A stretch of DNA of 64,000 nt from Prosapia bicincta (lineage: Eukaryota; Arthropoda; Insecta; Hemiptera; Cercopidae), in the NCBI GenBank assembly GCA_036971475.1, contig JBAIZL010000063.1:1965790-2029789 (forward strand), in the 5' to 3' direction. Of the stretch, positions 21,644 through 36,600 are shown in pieces (the stretch's first letter is position 1; the number at the start of each line of letters is the position of its first letter). The notes below the pieces were generated by a model. It did not search any database. It saw only the letters and a program-made list of their open reading frames with translations, and was not told where the DNA came from. Position numbers and translations under genes: made by a program.

Positions 21644-24199
21644 GTTACTTATAAAGCCCATGGTAGTTACTTACTATGTTCATGATTTTTAATTAGTGAG
21701 TACATGACTGTAACTTACTATGTACAGCATTGTTACTTATAAAGCCCATGGCTGTTACTATTTTCATTATTGTTACTTAGTAAGTACAGGACTGTTACCT
21801 ACTATGTACAGCATTGTCACATATAGAGCCCATTGCTGTTACTTCCTTTGTTCATGATTGTTACTTAGGAAGTACAGCACAATTACAAACTATGTACAGC
21901 ATTGTTACTTATAAAGCCCATAGCAGTTACTATGTTCATGCTTGTTTCTTAGTAAGTACATGACGGTTACCTACTATGTACAGCATTGTTACTTATAAAG
22001 CCCATGGCAGGTACTTACTATGTTCATTATTGTTACATAGTGAGTACATGACTGATACCTACTATGTACAGCGTTCTTACTTATGCAGCCCATGGCAGTT
22101 ACTTACTATGTTCATGATTGTAACTTAGTAAGTACATGACGGTTACCTACTATGTACAGCATTGTTACTTACAAAGCCTATGGCAGTTACTTACTATGTT
22201 CATGATTTTTACTTAGTGTGTACATGACTGTAACCTACTATGTACCGCATTGTTATTTATAAAGCCCATGGCAAGTACTATGTTCGTGATTGTTACTTAG
22301 TTAGTACATAACTGTTACCTACTATGTACAGCATTGTTACTTACTAAGCCCGTGGCAGTTACTTACTACGTTCATGATTGTTACTTAGTAAGTACAGGAA
22401 TATTACCTACTATGTACAGCATTGTTACTTATAGAGCCCATGGCAGTTACATACTATGTTCATGATTGTTACTTAGTAAGTACACGACTGTTACCTACTA
22501 TGTACAGCATTGTTACTTATAAAGCTCATGGCAGTTACTTACTATGTTCATGATTGTTACTTAATAAGTACAGCACTATTACCTACTATGTACAGCATTG
22601 TTACTTATAAAGCCCATAGCAGTTACTATGTTCATGCTTGTTTCTTAGTAAGTACATGACGGTTACCTACTATGTACAGCATTGTTACTTATACAGCCCA
22701 TGGCAGGTACTTACTATGTTCATGATTGTTACTTAGTGAGTACATGACTGATACCTACTATGTACAGCGTTGTTACTTATACAGCCCATGGCAGTTACTT
22801 ACTATGTTCATGATTGTTATTTAGTAAGTACAATACTATTACCTACTATGTACAGCATTGTTACCTATAAAGCCCATGGCAGTTACTTACTATGTTCATG
22901 ATTTTTACTTAGTGAGTACATGACTGTATCCTACTATGTACAGCATTGTTACTTATAAAGCCCATGACAGTTACTATTTTCATTATTGTTACTTAGTAAG
23001 TACAGGACTGTTACCTACTATGTACAGCATTGTCACATATAGAGCCCATTGCAGTTACTTCCTATGTTCATGATTGTTACTTAGTAAGTACAGCACTATT
23101 ACCTACTATGTACAGCATTGTTACTTATAAAGCCCATGGCAGTTACTTTGTTCATGTTTGTTACTTAGTAAGTACATGACGGTTACCTACTTTGGACAGC
23201 ATTGTTACTTACAAAGCACATGGCAGTTACTTACTATGTTCATGATTTTTACTTAGTGGGTACATGACTCTAACCTACTATGTACAGCATTGTTATTTAT
23301 AAAGTCCATGGCAAGTACTATGTTCATGATTGTTACTTAGTAAGTACATGACTGTTACCTACTATGTACAGCATTGTTACTTACTAAGCCCGTGGCAGTT
23401 ACTTACTACGTTCATGATTGTTACTTAGTAAGTACAGCACTATTACCTACTATGTACAGCATTGTTACTTATAAAGCCCATAGCAGTTACTATGTTCATG
23501 CTTGTTTCTTAGTAAGTACATGACGGTTACCTACTATGTACAGCATTGTTACTTATACAGCCCATGGCAGTTACTTACTATGTTCATGATTTTTACTTAG
23601 TAAGTACATGACGGTTACCTTCTATGTACAGCATTGTTACTTATAAAGCCCATGGCAGGTACTTACTATGTTCATGATTGTTACTTAGTGAGTACATGAC
23701 TGATACCTACTATGTACAGCGTTGTTACTTATACAGCCCATGGCAGTTACTTACTATGTTGATGATTGTTATTTAGTAAGTACAATACTATTACCTACTA
23801 TGTACAACATTGTTACTTATAAAGCCCATGGCAGTTACTTTGTTCATGTTTGTTACTAAGTAAGTACAGGACTGTTATCTACTGTGTACAGCATTGTTAT
23901 TTATAAAGCCCATGGCAGTTACTATTTTCATTATTGTTACTTAGTAAGTACAGGACTGTTACCTACTATGTACAGCATTGTCACTTATAGAGCCCATGGC
24001 AATTACTTCCTATGTTTATGATTGTTACTTAGTAACTACATGACTTTTACCTACTATGTACAGCATTGTTACTTATAAAGCCCATAGCAGTTACTATGTT
24101 CATGTTTGTTTCTTAGTAAGTACATGGCGGTTACCTACTATGTACAGCATTGTTATTTATAAAGCCCATGGCAATTACTTACTATGTTCATGATTGTTT

Positions 24200-26544
24200 C
24201 TTAGTAAGTACATGACGGTTACCTACTATGTACAGCATTGTTACTTACAAAGCCCATGGCAGTTACTTACTATGTTCATGATTTTTACTTAGTGAGTACA
24301 TGACTGTAACCTACTATGTATCGCATTGTTATTTATAAAGCCCATGGCAAGTACTATGTTCATAATTGTTACTTAGTAAGTACATGACTGTTACCTACTT
24401 TGTACAGCATTGATACTTACTAAGCCCGTGGCAGTTACTTACTACGTTCATGATTGTTACTTAGTAAGTACAGGACTATAACCTACTATGTACAGCATTG
24501 TTACTTATAGAGCCCATGGCAGTTACTTACTATGTTCATGATTGTTACTTAGTAAGTACATGACTGTTACCTACCTACTATGTACAGCATTGTTACTTTT
24601 AAAGCTCATGGCAGTTACTTACTATGTTCATGATTGTTACTTAGTAAGTACAGCACTATTACCAACTATGTACAGCATTGTTACTAATAAAGCCCATAGC
24701 AGTTACTATGTTCATGCTTGTTTCTTAGTAAGAACATGACGGTTACCTACTATGTACAGCATTGTTACTTATAAGGCTCATGGCAGTTACTTACTATGTT
24801 CATGATTGTAACTTAGTAAGTACATGACGGTTACCTACTATGTACAGCATTGTTGCTTATAAAGCTCATGTCAGTTACTTACTATGTTCATGATTTTTAC
24901 TTAGTGAGTACATGACTGTAAACTACTATGTACAGCATTGTTATTTATAAAGCCCATGGCAAGTATTATGTTCATGATTGTTTCTTAGTATGTACATGAC
25001 GGTTACCTACTATGTACAGCATTGTTACTTATAAAGCCCATGGCAGTTACTTACTATGTTCATGATTGTTACTTAGTAAGTACATGTCTGTTACATACTA
25101 TGTACAGCATTGTTACTTATAAAGCTCATGGCAGTTACTTACTATGTTCATGATTGTTACTCAGTAAGTACAGCACTATTACCAACTATGTACAGCATTG
25201 TTACTTATAAAGCCCATAGCAGTTACTATGTGCATGCTTGTTTCTTAGTAAGTACATGACGGTTACCTACTATGTACAGCATTTTTAATTATAAAGCCCA
25301 TGGCAGCTACTTACTATGCTCATGATTGTAACTTAGTAAGTACATGACGGTTACCCACTATTTACAGCATTGTTGCATATAAAGCTCATGGCAGTTACTT
25401 ACTATGTTCATGATTTTTACTTAGTGAGTACATGACTGTAACCTACTATATACAGCATTGTTACTTATACAGCCCATGGCAGTTGCTTACTATGTTCATG
25501 ATTGTTACTTAGTAAGTAGAGCACTATTACCTACTATGTACAGCATTGTTACTTATAAAGCCCATGGCAATTACTTTGTTCATGTTTGTTACTTAGTAAG
25601 TACATGACGGTTACCTACTATGTACAGCATTGTTACTTACAAAGCACATGGCAGTTACTTACTATGTTCATGATTTTTACTTAGTGAGTACATGACTGTA
25701 ACCTACAATGTACAGCATTGTTATTTATAAAGTCCATGGCAAGTACTATGTTCATGATTGTTACTTCGTAAGTACATGACTGTTACCTACTATGTACAGC
25801 ATTGTTATTTACTAAGCCCGTGGCAGTTACTTACTACGTTCATGATTGTTACTTAGTACGTACAGCACTATTACCTACTATGTACAGCATTGTTACTTAT
25901 AAAGCCCATAGCAGTTACTATGTTCATGCTTGTTTCTTAGTAAGTACATGACGGTTACCTACTATGTACAGCATTGTTACTTATACAGCCCATTGGCAGT
26001 TACTTACTATGTTCATGATTGTTACTTAGTAAGTACATGACGATTACCTACTATGTACAGCATTGTTACTTATAAAGCCCATGGCAGGTACTTACTATGT
26101 TCATGATTGTTACTTAGTGAGTACATGACTGATACCTACTATGTACAGCGTTCTTACTTTTGCAGCCCATGGCAGTTACTTACTATGTTCATGATTGTTA
26201 CTTAGTACGTACAATACTATTACCTACTATGTACAGCATTGTTACTTATAAAGCCCATGGTAGTTACTTTGTTCATGTTTGTTACTTAGTAAATACAGGA
26301 CTGTTACCTACTATGTACAGCATTGTTACCTATAAAGCCCATGCCAGTTACTATTTTCATTATTGTTACTTAGTAAGTACAGGAATGCTACCTACTATGT
26401 ACAGCATTGTTACTTATAGAGCCCATGGCAGTTACTTCCTATGTTCATGATTGTTACTTAGTAAGTACAGCACTATTACCAACTATGTACAGCATTGTTA
26501 CTTATAAAGCCCATGGCAGTTACTTACTATGTTCATGATTATAA
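24200..26544. repeat. 2345-bp unit, copy 1 (edges approximate)
   Basis: The offset is exactly 2345 bp at 24542/26887 and 26160/28505. The unit includes an 89-bp monomer with CCCATTGGCAG (near 25990) that is repeated at the homologous place in copy 2 (near 28335). The left half belongs to the 7583-bp copy 2 and the right half to block-2-like sequence, so the unit itself spans an older junction. Confidence 0.75.
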
Positions 26545-28889
26545 CTTAGTAAGTACATGACGGTTACCTACTATGTACAGCATTGTTACTTACAAAGCCT
26601 ATGGCAGTTACTTACTATGTTCATGATTTTTACTTAGTGAGTACATGACTGTAACCTACTATGTATCGCATTGTTATTTATAAAGCCCATGGCAAGTACT
26701 ATGTTCAAGATTGTTACTTAGTAAGTACATGACTGTTACCTACTTTGTACAGCATTGATACTTACTAAGCCCGTGGCAGTTACTTACTACGTTCATGATT
26801 GTTACTTAGTAAGTACAGGACTATAACCTACTATGTACAGCATTGTTACTTATAGAGCCCATGGCAGTTACTTACTATGTTCATGATTGTTACTTAGTAA
26901 GTACATGACTGTTACCTACCTACTATGTACAGCATTGTTACTTTTAAAGCTCATGGCAGTTACTTACTATGTTCATGATTGTTACTTAGTAAGTACAGCA
27001 CTATTACCAACTATGTACAGCATTGTTACTAATAAAGCCCATAGCAGTTACTATGTTCATGCTTGTTTCTTAGTAAGAACATGACGGTTACCTACTATGT
27101 ACAGCATTGTTACTTATAAGGCTCATGGCAGTTACTTACTATGTTCATGATTGTAACTTAGTAAGTACATGACGGTTACCTACTATGTACAGCATTGTTG
27201 CTTATAAAGCTCATGTCAGTTACTTACTATGTTCCTGATTTTTACTTAGTGAGTACATGACTGTAAACTACTATGTACAGCATTGTTATTTATAAAGCCC
27301 ATGGCAAGTATTATGTTCATGATTGTTTCTTAGTATGTACATGACGGTTACCTACTATGTACAGCATTGTTACTTATAAAGCCCATGGCAGTTACTTACT
27401 ATGTTCATGATTGTTACTTAGTAAGTACATGTCTGTTACATACTATGTACAGCATTGTTACTTATAAAGCTCATGGCAGTTACTTACTATGTTCATGATT
27501 GTTACTCAGTAAGTACAGCACTATTACCAACTATGTACAGCATTGTTACTTATAAAGCCCATAGCAGTTACTATGTGCATGCTTGTTTCTTAGTAAGTAC
27601 ATGACGGTTACCTACTATGTACAGCATTGTTAATTATAAAGCCCATGGCAGCTACTTACTATGCTCATGATTGTAACTTAGTAAGTACATGACGGTTACC
27701 CACTATTTACAGCATTGTTGCATATAAAGCTCATGGCAGTTACTTACTATGTTCATGATTTTTACTTAGTGAGTACATGACTGTAACCTACTATATACAG
27801 CATTGTTACTTATACAGCCCATGGCAGTTGCTTACTATGTTCATGATTGTTACTTAGTAAGTAGAGCACTATTACCTACTATGTACAGCATTGTTACTTA
27901 TAAAGCCCATGGCAATTACTTTGTTCATGTTTGTTACTTAGTAAGTACATGACGGTTACCTACTATGTACAGCATTGTTACTTACAAAGCACATGGCAGT
28001 TACTTACTATGTTCATGATTTTTACTTAGTGAGTACATGACTGTAACCTACAATGTACAGCATTGTTATTTATAAAGTCCATGGCAAGTACTATGTTCAT
28101 GATTGTTACTTCGTAAGTACATGACTGTTACCAACTATGTACAGCATTGTTATTTACTAAGCCCGTGGCAGTTACTTACTACGTTCATGATTGTTACTTA
28201 GTACGTACAGCACTATTACCTACTATGTACAGCATTGTTACTTATAAAGCCCATAGCAGTTACTATGTTCATGCTTGTTTCTTAGTAAGTACATGACGGT
28301 TACCTACTATGTACAGCATTGTTACTTATACAGCCCATTGGCAGTTACTTACTATGTTCATGATTGTTACTTAGTAAGTACATGACGATTACCTACTATG
28401 TACAGCATTGTTACTTATAAAGCCCATGGCAGGTACTTACTATGTTCATGATTGTTACTTAGTGAGAACATGACTGATACCTACTATGTACAGCGTTCTT
28501 ACTTTTGCAGCCCATGGCAGTTACTTACTATGTTCATGATTGTTACTTAGTACGTACAATACTATTACCTACTATGTACAGCATTGTTACTTATAAAGCC
28601 CATGGTAGTTACTTTGTTCATGTTTGTTACTTAGTAAATACAGGACTGTTACCTACTATGTACAGCATTGTTACCTATAAAGCCCATGCCAGTTACTATT
28701 TTCATTATTGTTACTTAGTAAGTACAGGACTGCTACCTACTATGTACAGCATTGTTACTTATAGAGCCCATGGCAGTTACTTCCTATGTTCATGATTGTT
28801 ACTTAGTAAGTACAGCACTATTACCAACTATGTACAGCATTGTTACTTATAAAGCCCATGGCAGTTACTTACTATGTTCATGATTATAA
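26545..28889. repeat. 2345-bp unit, copy 2 (edges approximate)
   Basis: Variants linking this copy to the next include TTCATGATTATAACTTAG at 26536 and 28881, GCCTATGG near 26598 and 28943, and ATGTTCAAGATTG near 26703 and 29048. Copy 1 has CATAATTG at the last of these sites, which ties it to the 16-17-kb sequence instead. Confidence 0.75.
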
Positions 28890-29750
28890 CTTAGTAAGTA
28901 CATGACGGTTACCTACTATGTACAGCATTGTTACTTACAAAGCCTATGGCAGTTACTTACTATGTTCATGATTTTTACTTAGTGAGTACATGACTGTAAC
29001 CTACTATGTATCGCATTGTTATTTATAAAGCCCATGGCAAGTACTATGTTCAAGATTGTTACTTAGTAAGTACATGACTGTTACCTACTTTGTACAGCAT
29101 TGATACTTACTAAGCCCGTGGCAGTTACTTACTACGTTCATGATTGTTACTTAGTAAGTACAGGACTATAACCTACTATGTACAGCATTGTTACTTATAG
29201 AGCCCATGGCAGTTACTTACTATGTTCATGATTGTTACTTAGTAAGTACATGACTGTTACCTACCTACTATGTACAGCATTGTTACTTTTAAAGCTCATG
29301 GTAGTTACTTACTATGTTCATGATTGTTACTTAGTAAGTACAGCACTATTACCAACTAAGTACAGCATTGTTACTAATAAAGCCCATAGCAGTTACTATG
29401 TTCATGCTTGTTTCTTAGTAAGAACATGACGGTTACCTACTATGTACAGCATTGTTACTTATAAAGCTCATGGCAGTTACTTACTATGTTCATGATTGTA
29501 ACTTATTAAGTACATGACGGTTACCTACTATGTACAGCATTGTTGCTTATAAAGCTCATGTCAGTTACTTACTATGTTCATGATTTTTACATAGTGAGTA
29601 CATGACTGTAAACTACTATGTACAGCATTGTTATTTATAAAGGCCATGGCAAGTATTATGTTCATGATTGTTTCTTAGTATGTACATGACGGTTACCTAC
29701 TATGTACAGCATTGTTACTTATAAAGCCCATGGCAGTTACTTACTATGTT
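28890..29750. repeat. 2345-bp unit, partial copy 3
   Basis: The sequence follows copy 2 through the CTACCTAC marker at 29261. It then gains CTTATTAAGTACATGACGG (near 29512), a variant otherwise seen near 9041, and by about 29770 runs in the order of 9300 onward. The transition is gradual in the shared bases, so the right edge is uncertain by a few hundred bases. Confidence 0.6.
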
Positions 29751-30624
29751 CATGATTGTTACTTAGTAAGTACATGACGGTTACCTACTATGTACAGCAT
29801 TGTTACTTACAAATCCCATGGCAGTTACTTACTATGTTCATGATTTTTACTTAGTGAGTACATGACTGTAACCTACTATGTACAGCATTGTTATTTATAA
29901 AGCCCATGGCAAGTACTATGTTCATGATTGTTACTTAGTAAGTACATGACTGTTACCTACTATGTACACATTGATACTTACTAAGCCCGTGGCAGTTACT
30001 TACTACGTTCATGATTGTTACTTAGTAAGTACAGGACTATTACCTACTATGTACATCATTGTTACTTATAGAGCCCAGGGCAGTTACTTACTATGTTCAT
30101 GATTGTTACTTAGTAAGTACATGACTGTTACCAACTATGTACAGCATTGTTACTTATAAAGCTCATGGCAGTTACTTACTATGTTCATGATTTTTACTCA
30201 GTAAGTACAGCACTATTACCAACTATGTACAGCATTGTTACTTATAAAGCCCATAGCAGTTACTATGTGCATGCTTGTTTCTTAGTAAGTACATGACGGT
30301 TACCTACTATGTACAGCATTGTTAATTATAAAGCCCATGGCAGCTACTTACTATGTTCATGATTGTAACTTAGTAAGTACATGACGGTTACCCACTATTT
30401 ACAGCATTATTGCATATAAAGCTCATGGCAGTTTCTTACTATGTTCATGATTTTTACTTAGTGAGTACATGACTGTAACCTCTTATATACAGCATTGTTA
30501 CTTATACAGCCCATGGCAGTTGCTTACTATGTTCATGATTGTTACTTAGTAAGTAGAGCACTATTACCTACTATGTACAGCATTGTTACTTATAAAGCCC
30601 ATGGCAATTACTTTGTTCATGTTT

Positions 30625-33600
30625 GTTACTTAGTAAGTGCATGACGGTTACCTACTATGTACAGAATTGTTACTTACAAAGCACATGGCAGTTACTTACT
30701 ATGTTCATGATTTTTACTTAGTGAGTACATGACTGTAACCTACAATGTACAGCATTGTTATTTATAAAGTCCATGGCAAGTACTATGTTCATGATTGTTA
30801 CTTCGTAAGTACATGACTGTTACCTACTATGTACACATTGATACTTACTAAGCCCGTGGCAGTTACTTACTACGTTCATGATTGTTACTTAGTAAGTACA
30901 GGACTATTACCTACTATGTACAGCATTGTTACTTATAAAGCCCATGGCAATTACTTTGTTCATGCTTGTTTCTTAGTAAGTACATGACGGTTACCTACTA
31001 TGTACAGCATTGTTACTTATACAGCCCATGGCAGTTACTTACTATGCTCATGATTTTTACTTAGTAAGTACATGACGGTTACCTACTATGTACAGCATTG
31101 TTACTTATAAAGCCCATGTCAGGTACTTACTATGTTCATGATTGTTACTTAGTCAGTACATGACTGATACCTACTATGTACAGCGTTGTTACTTATACAG
31201 CCCATGGCAGTTACTTACTATGTTGATGATTGTTATTTAGTAAGTACAATACTATTACCTACTATGTACAACATTGTTACTTATAAAGCCCAATGCAGTT
31301 ACTTTGTTCATGTTTGTTACTAAGTAAGTACAGGACTGTTATCTACTGTGTACAGCATTGTTACTTATAAAGCCCATGGCAGTTACTATTTTCATTATTG
31401 TTACTTAGTAAGTACAGGACTGTTACCTACTATATACAGCATTGTCACTTATAGAGCCCATGGCAGTTACTTCCTATGTTTATGATTGTTACTTAGTAAC
31501 TACATGACTGTTACCTACTATGTACAGCATTGTTACTTATAAAGCCCATAGCAGTTACTATGTTCATGTTTGTTTCTTAGTAAGTACATGGCGGTTACCT
31601 ACTATGTACAGCATTGTTAAATATAAAGCCCATGGCAATTACTTACTATGTTCATGATTGTTACTTAGTAAGTACATGACGGTTACCTACTATGTACAGC
31701 ATTGTTACTTACAAAGCCCATGGCAGTTACTTACTATGTTCATGATTTTTACTTAGTGAGTACATGACTGTAACCTACTATGTATCGCAATGTTATTTAT
31801 AAAGCCCATGGCAAGTACTATGTTCATGATTGTTACTTAGTAAGTACATGACTGTTACCTACTTTGTACAGCATTGATACTTACTAAGCCCGTGGCAGTT
31901 ACTTACTACGTTCATGATTTTTACTTAGTAAGTACAGGACTATAACCTACTATGTACAGCATTGTTACTTATAGAGCCCATGGCAGTTACTTACTATGTT
32001 CATGATTGTTACTTAGTAAGTACATGACTGTTACCTACCTTCTATGTACAGCATTGTTACTTTTAAAGATCATGGCAGTTACTTACTATGTTCATGATTG
32101 TTACTTAGTAAGTACAGCACTATTACTAAGTAAGTACAGGACTGTTATCTACTGTGTACAGCATTGTTACTTATAAAGCCCATGGCAGTTACTATTTTCA
32201 TTATTGTTACTTAGTAAGTACAGGACTGTTACCTACTATATACAGCATTGTCACTTATAGAGCCCATGGCAGTTACTTCCTATGTTTATGATTGTTACTT
32301 AGTAACTACATGACTGTTACCTACTATGTACAGCATTGTTACTAATAAAGCCCATAGCAGTTACTATGTTCATGCTTGTTTCTTAGTAAGAACATGACGG
32401 TTACCTACTATGTACAGCATTGTTACTTATAAAGCTCATTGCAGTTACTTACTATGTTCATGATTGTAACTTAGTAAGTACATGACGGTTACCTACTATG
32501 TACAGCATTGTTGCTTATAAAGCTCATGTCAGTTACTTACTATGTTCATGATTTTTACTTAGTGAGTACATGACTGTAAACTACTATGTACAGCATTGTT
32601 ATTTATAAAGCCCATGGCAAGTATTATGTTCATGATTGTTTCTTAGTATGTACATGACGGTTACCTACTATGTACATCATTGTTACTTATAAATCCCATG
32701 GCAGTTACTTACTATGTTCATGATTGTTACTTAGTAAGTACATGACGGTTACCTACTATGTACAGCATTGTTACTTACAAATCCCATGGCAGTTACTTAC
32801 TATGTTCATGATTTTTACTTAGTGAGTACATGACTGTAACCTACTATGTACAGCATTGTTATTTATAAAGCCCATGGCAAGTACCATGTTCATGATTGTT
32901 ACTTAGTAAGTACATGACTGTTACCTACTATGTACAGCATTGATACTTACTAAGCCCGTGGCAGTTACTTACTACGTTCATGATTGTTACTTAGTAAGTA
33001 CAGGACTATTACCTACTATGTACATCATTGTTACTTATAAAGCCCATGGCAGTTACTTACTATGTTCATGATTGTTACTTAGTAAGTACATGTCTGTTAC
33101 CTACTATGTACAGCATTGTTACTTATAAAGCTCATGGCAGTTACTTACTATGTTCATGATTGTTACTCAGTAAGTACAGCCCTATTACCAACTATGTACA
33201 GCATTGTTACTTATAAAGCCCATAGCAGTTACTATGTGCATGCTTGTTTCTTAGTAAGTACATGACGGTTACCTACTATGTACAGCATTGTTAATTATAA
33301 AGCCCATGGCAGCTACTTACTATGCTCATGATTGTAACTTAGTAAGTACATGACGGTTACCCACTATTTACAGCATTGTTGCATATAAAGCTCATGGCAG
33401 TTACTTACTATGTTCATGATTTTTACTTAGTGAGTACATGACTGTAACCTACTATATACAGCATTGTTACTTATACAGCCCATGGCAGTTGCTTACTATG
33501 TTCATGATTGTTACTTAGTAAGTAGAGCACTATTACCTACTATGTACAGCATTGTTACTTATAAAGCCCATGGCAATTACTTTGTTCATGTTTGTTACTT

Positions 33601-36600
33601 AGTAAGTACATGACGGTTACCTACTATGTACAGCATTGTTACTTACAAAGCACATGGCAGTTACTTACTATGTTCATGATTTTTACTTAGTGAGTACATG
33701 ACTGTAACCTACAATGTACAGCATTGTTATTTATAAAGTCCATGGCAAGTACTATGTTCATGATTGTTACTTCGTAAGTACATGACTGTTACCTACTATG
33801 TACAGCAGTGTTACTTACTAAGCCCGTGGCAGTTACTTACTACGTTCATGATTGTTACTTAGTACGTACAGCACTATTACCTACTATGTACAGCATTGTT
33901 ACTTATAAAGCCCATAGCAGTTACTATGTTCATGCTTGTTTCTTAGTAAGTACATGACGGTTACCTACTATGTACAGCATTGTTACTTATACAGCCCATG
34001 GCAGTTACTTACTATGTTCATGATTGTTACTTAGTAGGTACATGACGATTACCTACTATGTACAGCATTGTTACTTATAAAGGCCATGGCAGGTACTTAC
34101 TATGTTCATGATTGTTACTTAGTGAGTACATGACTGATACCTACTATGTACAGCGTTCTTACTTATGCAGCCCATGGCAGTTACTTACTATGTTCATGAT
34201 TGTTACTTAGTACGTACAATACTATTACCTACTATGTACAGCATTGTTACTTATAAAGCCCATGGTAGTTACTTTGTTCATGTTTGTTACTTAATAAGTA
34301 CAGGACTGTTACCTACTATGTACAGCATTGTTACCTATAAAGCCCATGCCAGTTACTATTTTCATTATTGTTACTTAGTAAGTACAGGACTGCTACCTAC
34401 TATGTACAGCATTGTTACTTATAGAGCCCATGGCAGTTACTTCCTATGTTCATGATTGTTCCTTAGTAAGTACAGCACTATTACCAACTATGTACAGCAT
34501 TGTTACTTATAAAGCCCATGGCAGTTACTTACTATGTTCATGATTGTAACTTAGTAAGTACATGACGGTTACCTACTATGTACAGCATTGTTACTTATAA
34601 AGCCTATGGCAGTTACTTACTATGTTCATGATTTTTACTTAGTGAGTACATGACTGTAACCTACTATGTACAGCATTGTTATTTATAAAGCCCAAGGCAA
34701 GTACTATGTTCATGATTGTTACTTAGTAAGTACATGACTATTACCTACTATGTACAGCATTGTTACTTACTAAGCCCTTGGCAGTTACTTACTACGTTCA
34801 TGATTGTTACTTAGTAAGTACAGGACTATTACCTACTATGTACAGCATTGTTACTTATAGAGCCCATGGCAGTTACTTACTATGTTCATGATTGTTACTT
34901 AGTAAGTACACGACTGTTACCTACTATGTACAGCATTGTTACTTATAAAGCTCATGGCAGTTACTTACTATGTTCATGATTGTTACTTAATATGAACAGC
35001 ACTATTACCTACTACGTACATCATTGTTACTTATAAAGCCCATAGCAGTTACTATGTTCATGCTTGTTTCTTAGTAAGTACATGACGGTTACCTACTATG
35101 TACAGCATTGTTACTTATACAGCCCATGGCAGTTACTTACTATGTTCATGTTTGTTTCTTAGTAAGTACATGGCGGTTACCTACTATGTACAGCATTGTT
35201 AAATATAAAGCCCATGGCAATTACTTACTATGTTCATGATTGTTACTTAGTAAGTAAATGTCGGTTACCTACTATGTACAGCATTGTTACTTACAAAGCC
35301 CATGGCAGTTACTTACTATGTTCATGATTTTTACTTAGTGAGTACATGACTGTAACCTACTATGTATCGCATTGTTATTTATAAAGCCCATGGCAAGTAC
35401 TATGTTCATGATTGTTACTTAGTAAGTACAGGACTATAACCTACTATGTACAGCATTGTTACTTATAGAGCCCATGGCAGTTACTTACTATGTTCATGAT
35501 TGTTACTTAGTAAGTACATGACTGTTACCTACCTACTATGTACAGCATTGTTACTTTTAAAGCTCATGGCAGTTACTTACTATGTTCATGATTGTTACTT
35601 AGTAAGTACAGCACTATTACCAACTATGTACAGCATTGTTATTTATAAAGCTCATGGCAGTTACTTACTATGTTCATGATTGTAACTTAGTAAGTACATG
35701 ACGGTTACCTACTATGTACAGCATTGTTGCTTATAAAGCTCATGTCAGTTACTTACTATGTTCATGATTTTTACTTAGTGAGTACATGACTGTAACCTAC
35801 TATGTACAGCATTGTTATTTATAAAGCCCATGGCAAGTACTATGTTCATGATTGTTACTTAGTAAGTACATGACTGTTACCTACTATGTACAGCATTGTT
35901 ACTTATAAAGCCCATGGCAGTTACTTACTATGTTCATGATTGTTACTTAGTAAGTACATGACGGTTACCTACTATGTACAGCATTGTTACTTACAAATCC
36001 CATGGCAGTTACTTACTATGTTCATGATTTTTACTTAGTGAGTACATGACTGTAACCTACTATGTACAGCATTGATACTTACTAAGCCCGTGGCAGTTAC
36101 TTACTACGTTCATGATTGTTACTTAGTAAGTACAGGACTATTACCTACTATGTACTTCATTGTTACTTATAGAGCCCAGGGCAGTTACTTACTATGTTCA
36201 TGATTGTTACTTAGTAAGTACATGACTGTTACCTACTATGTACAGCATTGTTACTTACAAAGCCCATGGCAGTTACTTACTATGTTCATGATTTTTACTT
36301 AGTGAGTACATGACTGTAAAATACTATGTATCGCATTGTTATTTATAAAGCCCATGGCAAGTACTATGTTCATGATTGTTACTTAGTAAGTACATGACTG
36401 TTACCTACTTTGTACAGCATTGATACTTACTAAGCCCGTGGCAGTTACTTACTACGTTCATGATTGTTACTTAGTAAGTACAGGACTATAACCTACTATG
36501 TACAGCATTGTTACTTATAGAGTCCATGGCAGTTACTTACTATGTTCATGATTGTTACTTAGTAAGTACATGACTGTTACCTACCTTCTATGTACAGCAT

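Larger units (their letters stand above)
17957..23547. repeat. HOR block 5 (5591 bp)
   Basis: This is the second copy of block 3 with only scattered substitutions by eye, such as GTACAAAATTG against GTACAACATTG near 18215 and TGTACCGCATTG near 22245. It has the 88-bp monomer that block 3 lacks (near 19580) and lacks one that block 3 has (near 21690). Confidence 0.8.
17461..25043. repeat. 7583-bp tandem duplication, copy 2
   Basis: This copy starts directly at the end of copy 1, so the pair is a clean head-to-tail duplication. Differences from copy 1 are scattered single bases and two whole-monomer indels. After about 25043 the sequence returns to the order seen at 7010-8500, which gives the right edge. 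Confidence 0.85.
23548..31011. repeat. HOR block 6 (7464 bp) with internal 2345-bp triplication
   Basis: This block starts as a block-3-like unit, then holds two full copies and one partial copy of a 2345-bp segment. It finishes (about 29450-31011) with sequence resembling the end of block 2. It is about 2.7 kb longer than block 2, roughly what one added 2345-bp unit plus a few monomers would give. Confidence 0.75.

Noticed and set aside
26160..26450. 96-codon open frame as a possible small repeat protein
   Set aside because: Its 28-residue periodicity is the 84-bp monomer length. Flanking monomers of 88 bp immediately shift the frame, and there is no evidence of selection.
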